Below, piece by piece: positions 34,462 to 42,739 of a stretch of 64,000 nucleotides of DNA (position 1 is the stretch's first letter; each line of letters begins with the position of its first letter). Both the position numbers and the translations under genes were made by a program. This DNA is from Sphingomonas koreensis (lineage in GTDB: Bacteria; Pseudomonadota; Alphaproteobacteria; Sphingomonadales; Sphingomonadaceae): contig NZ_PGEN01000001.1 of assembly GCF_002797435.1 (NCBI RefSeq), forward strand, positions 4,276,501-4,340,500. Reading direction: 5' to 3'. Below the pieces are notes generated by a model that made no database searches, was not told the origin of the DNA, and worked only from the letters and a program-made list of their open reading frames with translations.

Positions 34462-35943
34462 GTGTTCGATAGTCTGAGCGAGCGGCTTGGCGGCGTATTC
34501 GACCGTCTCAAGGGCCGTGGCGCACTGACCGAAGCCGATGTGCGGACCGCGATGCGCGAAGTGCGCATCGCGCTGCTCGAGGCCGACGTCGCACTCCCCG
34601 TCGCGCGCCAGTTCGTCGAGACGGTCACCGAGCAGGCGGTCGGCGAGAAGGTGCTGCGCTCGGTCACGCCGGGCCAGCAGGTCGTCAAGATCGTCAACGA
34701 CGCGCTGATCGAGATGCTCGGGCCGGACACGGCCGAACTCGCGCTCGACGTCACCCCGCCCGCCGTCGTGATGATGGTCGGCCTGCAGGGCTCGGGCAAG
34801 ACCACCACCACCGCCAAGATCGCCAGGCTGCTGAAGAAGCAGGGCAAGAAGGTGATGATGGCGTCGCTCGACGTCAATCGCCCGGCCGCGCAGGAACAGC
34901 TTGCGGTCCTCGGCACGCAGATCGAGGGTGCGACGCTGCCGATCGTCGCTGGCCAGCAGCCGGTCGATATCGCCCGCCGCGCGCTCCAGGCGGCGAAGCT
35001 CCAGGGCTTCGACGTGCTGATGCTCGATACCGCGGGCCGCCTGCACGTCGACCAGCAGCTGATGGACGAGATGAAGGCGGTCGCCGACATCTCGAAGCCG
35101 CAGGAAATCCTGCTCGTCGTCGACAGCCTGACCGGCCAGGACGCGGTCAACGTCGCGCAGAGCTTCTCCGATCAGGTCCCGCTCACCGGCGTCGTGCTCA
35201 CCCGTATGGACGGCGATGCCCGTGGCGGTGCTGCCCTCTCGATGCGCGCCGTCACCGGCAAGCCGATCAAGTTCGCCGGCGTCGGCGAAAAGCTCGACGC
35301 GATCGAGCCTTTCCACCCGCAGCGCGTTGCCGGCCGCATCCTCGGCATGGGCGACGTGGTCTCCTTGGTCGAGAAGGCCGCTCAGGCGATCGAGCAGGAA
35401 GACGCCGAGAAGATGGCGGCGCGGCTGGCCAAGGGCCAGTTCGACATGAACGACCTGCGCAATCAGCTTGCGCAGATGCGCCGCATGGGCGGCCTCGGGG
35501 CGCTTGCAGGCATGATCCCGGGCATGAAGAAGGCGCAGGCGGCGATGGCCGCGGGCAATGTCGACGAGCGCATCCTGCTCCGCATGGACGCGATGATCAC
35601 TTCGATGACGCCCAAGGAGCGCAGCAAGCCCGAGTTGATCAACGCCAAGCGCAAGATCCGCATCGCCAAGGGTTCGGGCACGACCGTTCAGGACGTGAAC
35701 AAGCTGCTCAAGATGCACCAGGAAATGTCCACCGCGATGAAGCGCATCAAGAAGATGGGCGGCCTCAAGGGCATGCTCGGGATGCTCGGCAAGGGTGGCA
35801 TGGGCGGCCTCGGCAATGCGCTGGGCGGTCCGCAGATGGGCGAGATGATGGGCAAGCTCGGCGGTCCGGGCGGCGGCATCCCCGGCCTGCCCGGCGGCGA
35901 GATTCCGCCGGACCTGGCAAAGCTTTTGAATAACAAGAAGTAA
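34462..35943 (+). CDS. ffh: Signal recognition particle protein Ffh
   Basis: The 493-residue SRP54 homologue binds signal sequences and 4.5S RNA. The NG domain has GLQGSGKTTT, DTAGRLHVDQQ and TRMDGDARGG, and the Met-rich M domain spans about residues 300-440. It starts at GTG 34462 behind TTAGGAGAAG. The C-terminal 60 residues are a Gly/Met-rich tail (GMLGMLGKGGMGGLGNALGG). It opens the ffh-rpsP-rimM-trmD-rplS cluster. The SRP RNA itself was not found in this window. Confidence 0.97.
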   Translation: MFDSLSERLGGVFDRLKGRGALTEADVRTAMREVRIALLEADVALPVARQFVETVTEQAVGEKVLRSVTPGQQVVKIVNDALIEMLGPDTAELALDVTPPAVVMMVGLQGSGKTTTTAKIARLLKKQGKKVMMASLDVNRPAAQEQLAVLGTQIEGATLPIVAGQQPVDIARRALQAAKLQGFDVLMLDTAGRLHVDQQLMDEMKAVADISKPQEILLVVDSLTGQDAVNVAQSFSDQVPLTGVVLTRMDGDARGGAALSMRAVTGKPIKFAGVGEKLDAIEPFHPQRVAGRILGMGDVVSLVEKAAQAIEQEDAEKMAARLAKGQFDMNDLRNQLAQMRRMGGLGALAGMIPGMKKAQAAMAAGNVDERILLRMDAMITSMTPKERSKPELINAKRKIRIAKGSGTTVQDVNKLLKMHQEMSTAMKRIKKMGGLKGMLGMLGKGGMGGLGNALGGPQMGEMMGKLGGPGGGIPGLPGGEIPPDLAKLLNNKK

Positions 35944-35959
35944 CCCACCCGCCTCGACC

Positions 35960-36039
35960 GTCACCCCAGCGGAAGCTGGGGTCTCAAGCGGGAAGGGCAC
36001 GATATCCACCAAAATACCCCGGCTTTCGCTGGGGTGACG
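35960..36039. repeat. Paired intergenic palindromes (REP-like) between ffh and rpsP
   Basis: Two hairpins (35960-35985, GTCACCCCAGCGGAAGCTGG...; 36015-36039, its inverted counterpart ending CTGGGGTGACG) lie in opposite orientation 29 bases apart, so the pair could form one larger cruciform. The same family occurs at 51451-51527. They sit inside a ribosomal-protein operon without an obvious terminator T run. Confidence 0.8.
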
Positions 36040-36063
36040 AGTTAGAAAGCAAGGAAGTACATC

Positions 36064-36582
36064 ATGGCACTCAGCATGCGTCTGTCGCGTGGCGGTTCGA
36101 AGAAGCGCCCTTATTACCGCATCGTCGTGGCGGACGCGCGTTCGCCGCGTGACGGCAAGTTCATCGAGAAGATCGGCACCTACAACCCGCTTCTCGCCAA
36201 GGACAATGCGGACCGCATCAAGCTCGACACCGACCGCGCCAAGCATTGGCTGAGCGTCGGCGCGCAGCCGACCGACCGCGTCGCCCGTTTCCTCGACGTA
36301 ACCGGCGTCAAGGAGCGTGCAGCCAAGAACAACCCGAACAAGGGCAAGCCGGGCGAGAAGGCCGTCGAGCGCGCTGAAGAGCGTGCCGAGAAGCTGAAGG
36401 CCGCCGAGGAAGCCGCCGCCGAGGCGAAGGCCGCTGCCGAAGCCGCTGCCGCGGCCCCGGTTGAAGAGCCCGCCGCCGAAGCTCCGGCTGAAGACGTCGC
36501 GGCCGAAGAGGCCCCCGCCGCGGAAGCAACCGCCGAGGAAGCTCCGGCTGCCGAAGCCGGCGAAGAAAAGGCCGAGGGCTGA
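36064..36582 (+). CDS. rpsP: 30S ribosomal protein S16 with acidic Ala-rich extension
   Basis: Residues 1-80 are a normal S16 ([35 protein letters not shown]). The protein then continues to residue 172 with an Ala/Glu/Pro/Lys-rich low-complexity tail (repeats like [16 protein letters not shown]), doubling the usual length of about 80-90. Such tails are known in alphaproteobacterial S16, though this is long. It is followed by rimM three bases later. Confidence 0.97.
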   Translation: MALSMRLSRGGSKKRPYYRIVVADARSPRDGKFIEKIGTYNPLLAKDNADRIKLDTDRAKHWLSVGAQPTDRVARFLDVTGVKERAAKNNPNKGKPGEKAVERAEERAEKLKAAEEAAAEAKAAAEAAAAAPVEEPAAEAPAEDVAAEEAPAAEATAEEAPAAEAGEEKAEG

Positions 36583-36585
36583 TCC

Positions 36586-37077
36586 TTGGCTAAAGACTCC
36601 CCTGTCACGCTTGCCGTCATCATCGGCGCGCACGGTGTGACGGGGGAAGTCCGCCTCAAGGTCTTTGCGCAAGACCTGTCGGTGCACCGCAGCTTCAATG
36701 GCGGTGCGCTGACGCTCAAGTCGGTGCGCCACGGCAATAACGGCGCCATCGCGCGCTTTGCCGAGATCGCCGACCGGACCGCTGCGGAGAAGATGCGCGG
36801 CACCGAGCTCGTCGTGCCGCGCAGCGCGCTTCCGCCGCTCGAAGACGGCGAATATTATCATGCCGACCTGCTCGGCCTCGCCGCGGTCTCCGAGAGCGGG
36901 GAAGCGATCGGTACCGTCGTTTCGGTCGAGAATTTCGGTGCGGGCGATGTGATCGAGATCGAACGGACCCCGGTGGAAGGGCAGGGCGCCAGGCGCTTCA
37001 TGGTCCCGATGCGGCCCGTCGCGGTGCCGCGCTGGGACGAGTCCACGCTGACCGTCGCCGACGGCTGGGCGGAATAG
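36586..37077 (+). CDS. rimM: Ribosome maturation factor RimM
   Basis: The 163-residue protein assists 30S maturation by binding S19. It begins TTG 36586 with the family start VTLAVIIGAHGVTGEVRLK. The PRC-barrel half includes EYYHADLLGLAAVSESGE and FMVPMRPVAVP. It is coupled to rpsP by a three-base gap and leads into a phosphoesterase instead of the usual trmD. Confidence 0.95.
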   Translation: MAKDSPVTLAVIIGAHGVTGEVRLKVFAQDLSVHRSFNGGALTLKSVRHGNNGAIARFAEIADRTAAEKMRGTELVVPRSALPPLEDGEYYHADLLGLAAVSESGEAIGTVVSVENFGAGDVIEIERTPVEGQGARRFMVPMRPVAVPRWDESTLTVADGWAE

Positions 37078-37085
37078 CCGGCGCG

Positions 37086-37808
37086 ATGCTGGCGATCCTC
37101 TCCGATATCCACGGAAACCTCCCCGCGCTCGAAGCGGTCATCGCCGATGCCCGCGCCGCCGGCGCGACCGGTTTCGTCAATCTCGGTGACAGCCTGTCCG
37201 GCCCGCTCTGGCCGGCCGAGACTGCCGATCTGCTGATGCGCGAAGGCTGGCCGACGATCGCGGGCAATCACGAGCGGCAATTGCTGACGCATCCGCTCGA
37301 GCGGATGAACGCTTCCGATCGGTTCGCGCGGGGATGCCTCAGCGACGCGCATCTCGCCTGGCTGGCGGCCCAGCCCAAAAGCATCACCGTCATCCCGGCG
37401 ATCCTCTGCGTCCACGGTTCCCCACGCAGCGATGTCGAGCATCTGATCCACAGCGTCGAGGGCATCGGCCTCCGGGACGCATCCGACGCCGAGATCGTCG
37501 AGCGGCTCGACGATGCCGCGGCGCCACTCATCCTCTGCGGTCATACCCATGTCCCGCGCGTCGTCACGCTTGCCGATGGCCGGGTCATCGCAAACCCCGG
37601 CAGCGTCGGGCTCCAGGCCTATACCGACGACCATCCCGCCTTCTATTCGGTCGAGAATGGCGACCCGCTCGCCCGCTACGCCTTGGTCAGCGGTACCACG
37701 GTCGATCTGTGTGCTATCCCCTATGATCACCTTGCCGCTGCCGCGAAGGCGGCGCGCGAGGGGCGGGAGGATTGGGCGGAAGCCCTGCGCAGCGGCCGCA
37801 ACGGCTGA
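37086..37808 (+). CDS. Metallophosphoesterase (YfcE/MJ0936-type)
   Basis: This 240-residue calcineurin-like phosphoesterase has the metal sites in the expected order: LSDIHGNLPALE, GDSLSG, AGNHE, CVHGSP and CGHTHVP. These sequences fit the small bacterial phosphodiesterase group, with unknown natural substrate. It starts nine bases after rimM and is co-transcribed with it. It is one of three genes breaking the rimM-trmD order. Confidence 0.9.
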   Translation: MLAILSDIHGNLPALEAVIADARAAGATGFVNLGDSLSGPLWPAETADLLMREGWPTIAGNHERQLLTHPLERMNASDRFARGCLSDAHLAWLAAQPKSITVIPAILCVHGSPRSDVEHLIHSVEGIGLRDASDAEIVERLDDAAAPLILCGHTHVPRVVTLADGRVIANPGSVGLQAYTDDHPAFYSVENGDPLARYALVSGTTVDLCAIPYDHLAAAAKAAREGREDWAEALRSGRNG

Positions 37809-37850
37809 TTTTCGCTTTCAGAATCGGAATTTCTCTGGTTGCGTCGGCGG

Positions 37851-39359
37851 ATGATGAATCGCCTGATCCGCCCGCTCGCCATCCTCGCCGCATCGGTCGC
37901 GCTGCCCGCCGCCGCGCAGACCGCCCCGCAGCTTCCGCCCGCGGCGGTCGTCGAGGTCGGCGACGCCTTCGCGAAGTTCCAGCAGCGCACGCCCGTACCC
38001 GGCCTGGTCTATGCCGTGGTCAAGGACGGCAAGATCGCGCTTTCATCGACGCAGGGCGTGCAGACGATCGGCGGCGCGCCGGTGACGATGGACACGCGGT
38101 TCCGCATCGCATCGATGAGCAAGGCGTTTACCGCGCTCGCCATCCTCAAGCTGCGCGACGACGGCAAGCTGTCGCTCGATGACCTGGCCGAGAAACACGT
38201 TCCGGAGATGCGCGGCTGGACATATCCGACCAGCGATGCCCCGCGCATCCGTATCCGAGACCTGCTCCAGCATGTCGGCGGCATGGTCACCGACGATCCC
38301 TGGGGCGATCGCCAGCAGGTGCTGAGCGAAGCCGAGTTCAGCGCGATGATCGCCGCGGGCGTGCCGTGGAGCCGCGTCGGGCAGAGCCAGCACGAATATT
38401 CCAACTATGGCTATGCGCTGCTCGGCCGCATCGTCACCAACGTCTCGGGCAAGCCCTATCAGGCCTATATCCGCGACACGATCCTGCGCCCGCTGGGCAT
38501 GACCGCCTCGACCTATGAGGTGGGTGAGGTGCCCAGGGGCAAGCTCGCGGTCGGCTATCGCTGGGAGAATGAGCGCTGGGTCGAGGAGCCGCAGATGCGC
38601 GACGGCGCCTTCGGGGCGATGGGTGGGCTCGTCACCACGGCCAATGATTATGCGAAATGGGTCGCTTTCCTGCTTTCGGCCTGGCCCGCGCGCGACGGGG
38701 CCGAGACCGGCCCGGTCAAGCGCGCCACGGTGCGCGAGATGGCGCAGGGCCTCAATTTCGTGCGGATCACGCCGCGCCCCGGCGGGGCGGATGACGATCA
38801 CTGCGTCCATGCCACCGCCTATGGCATGGGATTCCGCGTCACGCCCGACTGCAATCTGGGCCTGACGCTGGCGCATGGCGGTGGTTATCCCGGTTACGGC
38901 AGCTTCGTCGTGCTCGCGCCCGAGACGGGCACGGCGGCGTTCGGCTTTGCCAACCGCACCTATCAGGGACCGTCGGTTCCGGTCTGGCAGTCGCTCTGGG
39001 CGCTCGCCCGCACCAATGCGATTGCCCCGCGCGAAACGCCGCTCAACCCGCTGCTCGGCCAGATGCAGGATGCGGCGCGCGCCGCCTATCAGGCCGGCAA
39101 TCTCAAGCCGCTCGATGGAAAGCTGGCGATGAACTTCCTCATGGATCGCTCGGCGGAGAATTGGGCGAAGGAATTCGCGCGGATCAAGGGGCTGGTCGGC
39201 GCGTGCGCGACCGCCGAGCCGCTGGCGCCGACCGGGAACCTCTCGACCGGCTTCCGCTGGAACTGCGAGAAGGGCAAGCTCGATGGTCAGATCCTGATGG
39301 CGCCGACCAACCCGCCGACGATCCAGGCGCTGCGCTTCGCGCCGCGGCCTGGGAACTGA
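37851..39359 (+). CDS. Exported class C beta-lactamase-like serine hydrolase
   Basis: This 502-residue protein has a signal peptide (LIRPLAILAASVALPAAAQ). The beta-lactamase/D-Ala-D-Ala peptidase motifs are present: S88-x-x-K91 (SMSK), YSN in EYSNYGYALLGR, and HGGGYPGYG in place of KTG. A C-terminal ~120-residue extension follows the catalytic domain. Members are esterases or peptidases far more often than true beta-lactamases. ATG 37851 is chosen because it starts just before the signal peptide; TTG 37839 is alternative. Confidence 0.9.
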   Translation: MMNRLIRPLAILAASVALPAAAQTAPQLPPAAVVEVGDAFAKFQQRTPVPGLVYAVVKDGKIALSSTQGVQTIGGAPVTMDTRFRIASMSKAFTALAILKLRDDGKLSLDDLAEKHVPEMRGWTYPTSDAPRIRIRDLLQHVGGMVTDDPWGDRQQVLSEAEFSAMIAAGVPWSRVGQSQHEYSNYGYALLGRIVTNVSGKPYQAYIRDTILRPLGMTASTYEVGEVPRGKLAVGYRWENERWVEEPQMRDGAFGAMGGLVTTANDYAKWVAFLLSAWPARDGAETGPVKRATVREMAQGLNFVRITPRPGGADDDHCVHATAYGMGFRVTPDCNLGLTLAHGGGYPGYGSFVVLAPETGTAAFGFANRTYQGPSVPVWQSLWALARTNAIAPRETPLNPLLGQMQDAARAAYQAGNLKPLDGKLAMNFLMDRSAENWAKEFARIKGLVGACATAEPLAPTGNLSTGFRWNCEKGKLDGQILMAPTNPPTIQALRFAPRPGN

Positions 39360-39368
39360 CGCGGAGGA

Positions 39369-39719
39369 ATGACGCGGTACCTGCTGGATACGAATATCTG
39401 CATCCGCATCCTGCGTGACCCGAAATGCCGTGTCGCGCTGCGGGCGGCGCGGGAGGAGGGGGTGGCGATCTCCGCCGTCTCCCTCGCCGAACTGGCGCAG
39501 GGCGCGCTTGCGTCGGCGGACGCTTTTGCCGAAAGCGTCGCGGTCTTGCCGTTCGACGCGGATGCGGCGCGGCGCTTTCCGGCCGCGCGGAAAGCGCGGG
39601 GCAAGTTCGATCGGCTGATCGCCGCGCACGCGCTGGCGCTGGGCGCGACGCTGGTGACGCACAATGTTCGCGACTTCCGGGACGTGCCCGGGCTTCGCAT
39701 CGAAGACTGGACTCTCTGA
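39369..39719 (+). CDS. PIN-domain (VapC-like) ribonuclease, no antitoxin adjacent
   Basis: The 116-residue PIN protein has the four acidic residues that bind the metal: D7 in LLDTN, E41 in SLAEL, D81 in FDRLIAAHA and D102 in HNVRDF. VapC toxins cut tRNA or rRNA, and are usually encoded behind a VapB antitoxin. Here only nine bases separate it from the serine hydrolase stop, and no antitoxin gene lies on either side. It may be an orphan, or its antitoxin may be elsewhere. It lies four bases before trmD, so it is read through with essential genes. Confidence 0.88.
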   Translation: MTRYLLDTNICIRILRDPKCRVALRAAREEGVAISAVSLAELAQGALASADAFAESVAVLPFDADAARRFPAARKARGKFDRLIAAHALALGATLVTHNVRDFRDVPGLRIEDWTL

Positions 39720-39723
39720 CACC

Positions 39724-40452
39724 ATGAGTTTCGCCGCAACCGTCCTGACCCTCTATCCGGAGATGTTCCCGGGGCCGCTCGGCACGTCGATCGCCGGGCG
39801 CGCGCTGGCGGACGGGAAGTGGTCGCTCGACACTGTCCAGATCCGTGACTTCGCCACCGACAAGCATCGCACGGTCGACGATACGCCGGCCGGCGGCGGG
39901 GCGGGGATGGTGCTCAAGGCGGATATCCTCGCCGCGGCGTGCGATCATGTCGGCTATGACCGCCCGATGCTGGCGATGACCCCGCGCGGCGCGCCGCTGA
40001 CGCAGGAGCGCGTGCGCGCGCTGGCGGCGGGTCCCGGCGTGTCGATCCTCTGCGGCCGGTTCGAGGGGTTCGACGAGCGGTTGTTCGAGGCGTGCGCCAT
40101 CGAACCCGTTTCGATCGGCGACTATATCCTCTCGGGCGGGGAGATGGGCGCGCTGGTGCTGCTTGACGCTTGCATTCGGCTGCTTCCCGGCGTAATGGGC
40201 GCGCCTTCCAGCGGGGTCGAGGAAAGCTTCGAAAGCGGCTTGCTCGAATATCCGCAGTACACCCGGCCCGTCGAATGGGAAGGGCGCACGATCCCGCAAG
40301 TGCTGCGATCGGGGGATCATGCGAAGATCGCGGCCTGGCGAAAGCAACAGGCGGAGATCGATACACGGCTAAGGAGGCCGGATCTTTGGGAGCGCCATGA
40401 GGGCGCTCGGGTCCAGTCTCCCTCTGGCGCGCGGCAGAAGAAGGACGAATGA
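39724..40452 (+). CDS. trmD: tRNA (guanine-N1)-methyltransferase TrmD
   Basis: The 242-residue SPOUT methyltransferase makes m1G37, needed to prevent frameshifting. Conserved motifs include [30 protein letters not shown] and the knot region [23 protein letters not shown] 39724 follows the PIN gene stop by four bases. The C-terminal tail is slightly longer than usual. It is followed directly by rplS. Confidence 0.96.
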   Translation: MSFAATVLTLYPEMFPGPLGTSIAGRALADGKWSLDTVQIRDFATDKHRTVDDTPAGGGAGMVLKADILAAACDHVGYDRPMLAMTPRGAPLTQERVRALAAGPGVSILCGRFEGFDERLFEACAIEPVSIGDYILSGGEMGALVLLDACIRLLPGVMGAPSSGVEESFESGLLEYPQYTRPVEWEGRTIPQVLRSGDHAKIAAWRKQQAEIDTRLRRPDLWERHEGARVQSPSGARQKKDE

Positions 40453-40453
40453 G

Positions 40454-40846
40454 ATGAACCTCATCCAGCAGATCGAGGCCGAGAACGTCGCGAAGTTCCT
40501 GGCCGACAAGAAGATCCCCGATTTCCGCCCCGGCGACACGCTGAAGGTCGGCGTGAAGGTCGTCGAAGGCGAGCGCACCCGCGTTCAGAACTATGAAGGC
40601 GTCTGCATCGCCCGCGCCAACAAGGGCATGGGCAGCAACTTCACCGTTCGCAAGATTTCGTTCGGCGAGGGCGTCGAGCGCGTCTTCCCGCTCTATTCGC
40701 CGAACATCGACAGCATCGAAGTCGTCCGTCGCGGCGTCGTGCGTCGTGCGAAGCTCTATTATCTGCGTGGCCGTACCGGCAAGTCGGCGCGCATCGCCGA
40801 GCGCCGCGATCCGCGCCCGTCGAAGGACGTCGCCGCGGCCGAATAA
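40454..40846 (+). CDS. rplS: 50S ribosomal protein L19
   Basis: This 130-residue L19 lies at the 30S-50S interface. Its sequence contains [20 protein letters not shown] and [22 protein letters not shown] 40454 lies one base beyond the trmD stop. It is the last gene of the ffh-to-rplS run and is followed by a strong hairpin terminator. Confidence 0.97.
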   Translation: MNLIQQIEAENVAKFLADKKIPDFRPGDTLKVGVKVVEGERTRVQNYEGVCIARANKGMGSNFTVRKISFGEGVERVFPLYSPNIDSIEVVRRGVVRRAKLYYLRGRTGKSARIAERRDPRPSKDVAAAE

Positions 40847-40870
40847 GCCGCGTCGCCAGACGAACAGCGC

Positions 40871-40904
40871 GGGGCGCGGAAGTCATCACTTCCGCGCCCC
40901 GTTT
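40871..40904 (+). terminator. Terminator after rplS
   Basis: A perfect 13-bp stem (GGGGCGCGGAAGT with its complement) has a CATC loop and is followed by GTTTCGTTTC. It closes the ribosomal/SRP operon. The T tract is interrupted, but the stem is very strong. Confidence 0.9.
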
Positions 40905-40963
40905 CGTTTCGGAACCCGCGCAGCGCCCGAACGTAGTTGCCCGGCACAGCCGGGAGATGACGA

Positions 40964-41509
40964 TTGAGGACGTTCCGCAACCACTTGCCGTTGATCGTTC
41001 TTGGGATGCTCGCTGCTTGCAAGGCAGCACCGGAGGCCAATCAGGCAACACCTGCCGCATCCGCTCCGGTCGAGGCTGAGGTCTCAGGCGTGATGCGGAC
41101 GGATGTTGTCGCCTCGCCGACTCCGGTGCCGGCACCCCAGGCGGCGATCAGAACCGAGCCTGGGCCCCAGGGATCGCAGGTGGCCCTCAACAAGGTCGCG
41201 GTCACGGGCGACGTGATGACCGTCCAGCTCAGCTATACGGGCGGCACGGGATCGCAATATCTCAAGGTCGACGACATCAGCGTGATCGACGACGCAAGCG
41301 CTCGTCAGCTCGGGGTCCTCAAGGACGCTTCGGGCAAGCCGCTCGCCGCGCCGCTCTCCTCCGGTAGCAAGGACAATCTGTCGTTCGCACTGGGGCGTTC
41401 GCCGCAGATCGTCTGGCTCAAATTCCCGGCGCCGCCCGCCACGAGCAAGACCGTATCGATCAATCTCCCCGGCGTGGTGCCGTTCGACGGCGTACCGGTG
41501 ACGCGGTGA
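40964..41509 (+). CDS. Putative lipoprotein of unknown function
   Basis: The 181-residue product has a lipoprotein leader (LIVLGMLAACKAAP, lipid Cys at about residue 19), a low-complexity Ala/Pro linker and a C-terminal beta-rich region (VAVTGDVMTVQLSYTGGTGSQYLKVDDISVIDD). The start is TTG 40964. No family is recognised. It overlaps the OmpA-like lipoprotein gene by four bases, so the two envelope proteins are translated together. Confidence 0.75.
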   Translation: MRTFRNHLPLIVLGMLAACKAAPEANQATPAASAPVEAEVSGVMRTDVVASPTPVPAPQAAIRTEPGPQGSQVALNKVAVTGDVMTVQLSYTGGTGSQYLKVDDISVIDDASARQLGVLKDASGKPLAAPLSSGSKDNLSFALGRSPQIVWLKFPAPPATSKTVSINLPGVVPFDGVPVTR

Positions 41510-42072
41510 GGCAGGTGCTGGTCGCGGCGTTGGTCCTGGCCGGGTGTTCCGACAACGGCGCGGCTCCCGCCAACGGCGTCGAGCCGGCGGCAACGCCGGT
41601 CACTCCACAAGCTAGCCGGTCAGCCGGGACCGGCGGCGCCCTTGCCGGATCGGTCAGCGCGCTGAAAGCCGACATCAGCGGTCTCAACGTGCGGACGACG
41701 GAGACACAGACGATCGTCGATCTGCCCGCTGACACCTTGTTCGAGTTCGACCGGGCGGATCTGACGCCAGCGGCGGCCACCAATCTGGCAAAGGTCGCCG
41801 AGCTTGTACGTCAGGCTCCGGCCGGCCCGGTCGAGATGGTCGGCCATACCGACGCCAAGGGCGACGACGCCTATAATCTCGAGCTTTCCAAGCGGCGTGC
41901 GCAAGCCGTGGCTGACTGGATGGGCGAGCAGGTGGGCATTCGCCAGCGCCGGTATCTCGTGGCCGGAAAGGGTGAGACCGAACCGGTTGCGGCCAACCAG
42001 GCGTCTGACGGCAAGGACGATCCGGCCGGTCGCGCGAAGAATCGTCGCGTCACGGTGTCGATTCCACGCTGA
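41506..42072 (+). CDS. OmpA-family C-terminal domain lipoprotein
   Basis: The 188-residue product starts at GTG 41506, overlapping the upstream stop. A lipobox (LVAALVLAGCS) and Pro/Ala linker lead to an OmpA-C peptidoglycan-binding domain: DTLFEFDRADLTPAA, EMVGHTDAKGDDAYNLELSKRRAQAV and DPAGRAKNRRVTVSI. It probably anchors the outer membrane to the wall. Its coupled partner lipoprotein may act with it. Confidence 0.88.
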   Translation: MRQVLVAALVLAGCSDNGAAPANGVEPAATPVTPQASRSAGTGGALAGSVSALKADISGLNVRTTETQTIVDLPADTLFEFDRADLTPAAATNLAKVAELVRQAPAGPVEMVGHTDAKGDDAYNLELSKRRAQAVADWMGEQVGIRQRRYLVAGKGETEPVAANQASDGKDDPAGRAKNRRVTVSIPR

Positions 42073-42120
42073 GCCGTTCGGCGCGATTGCATCTCGGCCG
42101 GTCGACACTAGGTTGGGAAG

Positions 42121-42519
42121 ATGGCGACACGGGCGATCCGAACGATGACGATGACCCGGCGGCGCTTGCCGCTCCACGTCGCGTCGCTCTGGCTTGCGCT
42201 CGCCACCGCCCTGCTTTCCTCGTTGATGCCGGTCGGAATGCCGCGCACCACGACGCTCGGTTCGGCCTTCAACCCGGCGACCACCGCGGTCGCGCTCCAG
42301 CCGAGCCGTGCCCAGCCGCGCATCGTGGCGGAGGCCGTTCGTTCCGACGATGAGCCGGCAAGCGGGCAGGGCGATGCGCTCGCTCTCGCGCCGCTGCCCA
42401 TCGTCCCGGCGGCGCTCGACTACGGCCTCCCTGACCCTCCCAATCCACTGACGGCGGCACCTGCGCTGCCGTCATCCCCTGCTCTGGACGGCAGTCCGCG
42501 TGGTCCGCCGCTTTCCTGA
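42121..42519 (+). CDS. Hypothetical protein with N-terminal membrane segment
   Basis: This 132-residue frame has a basic N-terminus and one hydrophobic segment (VASLWLALATALLSSLMPVG), then a Pro/Ala-rich disordered tail. No family is recognised. It lies in order between the lipoprotein pair and the antiporter on the same strand, with no strong ribosome site. It may be a real small exported protein or a chance frame in GC-rich DNA. Confidence 0.45.
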   Translation: MATRAIRTMTMTRRRLPLHVASLWLALATALLSSLMPVGMPRTTTLGSAFNPATTAVALQPSRAQPRIVAEAVRSDDEPASGQGDALALAPLPIVPAALDYGLPDPPNPLTAAPALPSSPALDGSPRGPPLS

Positions 42520-42570
42520 CCTTCCCTCAGCCAACCGCCGTCCGCGGGCGGCGACATTGGGAGATACGTC

Positions 42571-42684
42571 ATGGAAACGCCACGCAACAAACGGCCGCCC
42601 TGGTGGTTTGCACCCGCGATCTGGAGCGGGATTGCCGGCAGCGCCGCGATCGCCGCGGCACTGGTCGGCGCGACGACCGAGTGA
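42571..42684 (+). CDS. 37-residue single-TM protein
   Basis: This is a short gene with a polar start (METPRNKRPPWWFAPAIW) and one hydrophobic helix (SGIAGSAAIAAALVGATT). GGGAG lies upstream of ATG 42571. It precedes the antiporter by 55 bases. No homologue is known to me; support comes from ribosome site, helix and position only. Confidence 0.5.
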   Translation: METPRNKRPPWWFAPAIWSGIAGSAAIAAALVGATTE

Positions 42685-42739
42685 GCCGTTGACCGGGCCG
42701 CATTGACGGCCCGGCCACCAAACAGGGACTTCATTGCCT

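Noticed and set aside
34426..36861. 811-codon minus-strand open frame opposite ffh and rpsP
   Set aside because: It lies antisense to two certain genes and reads as His/Arg/Leu-rich low-complexity text.
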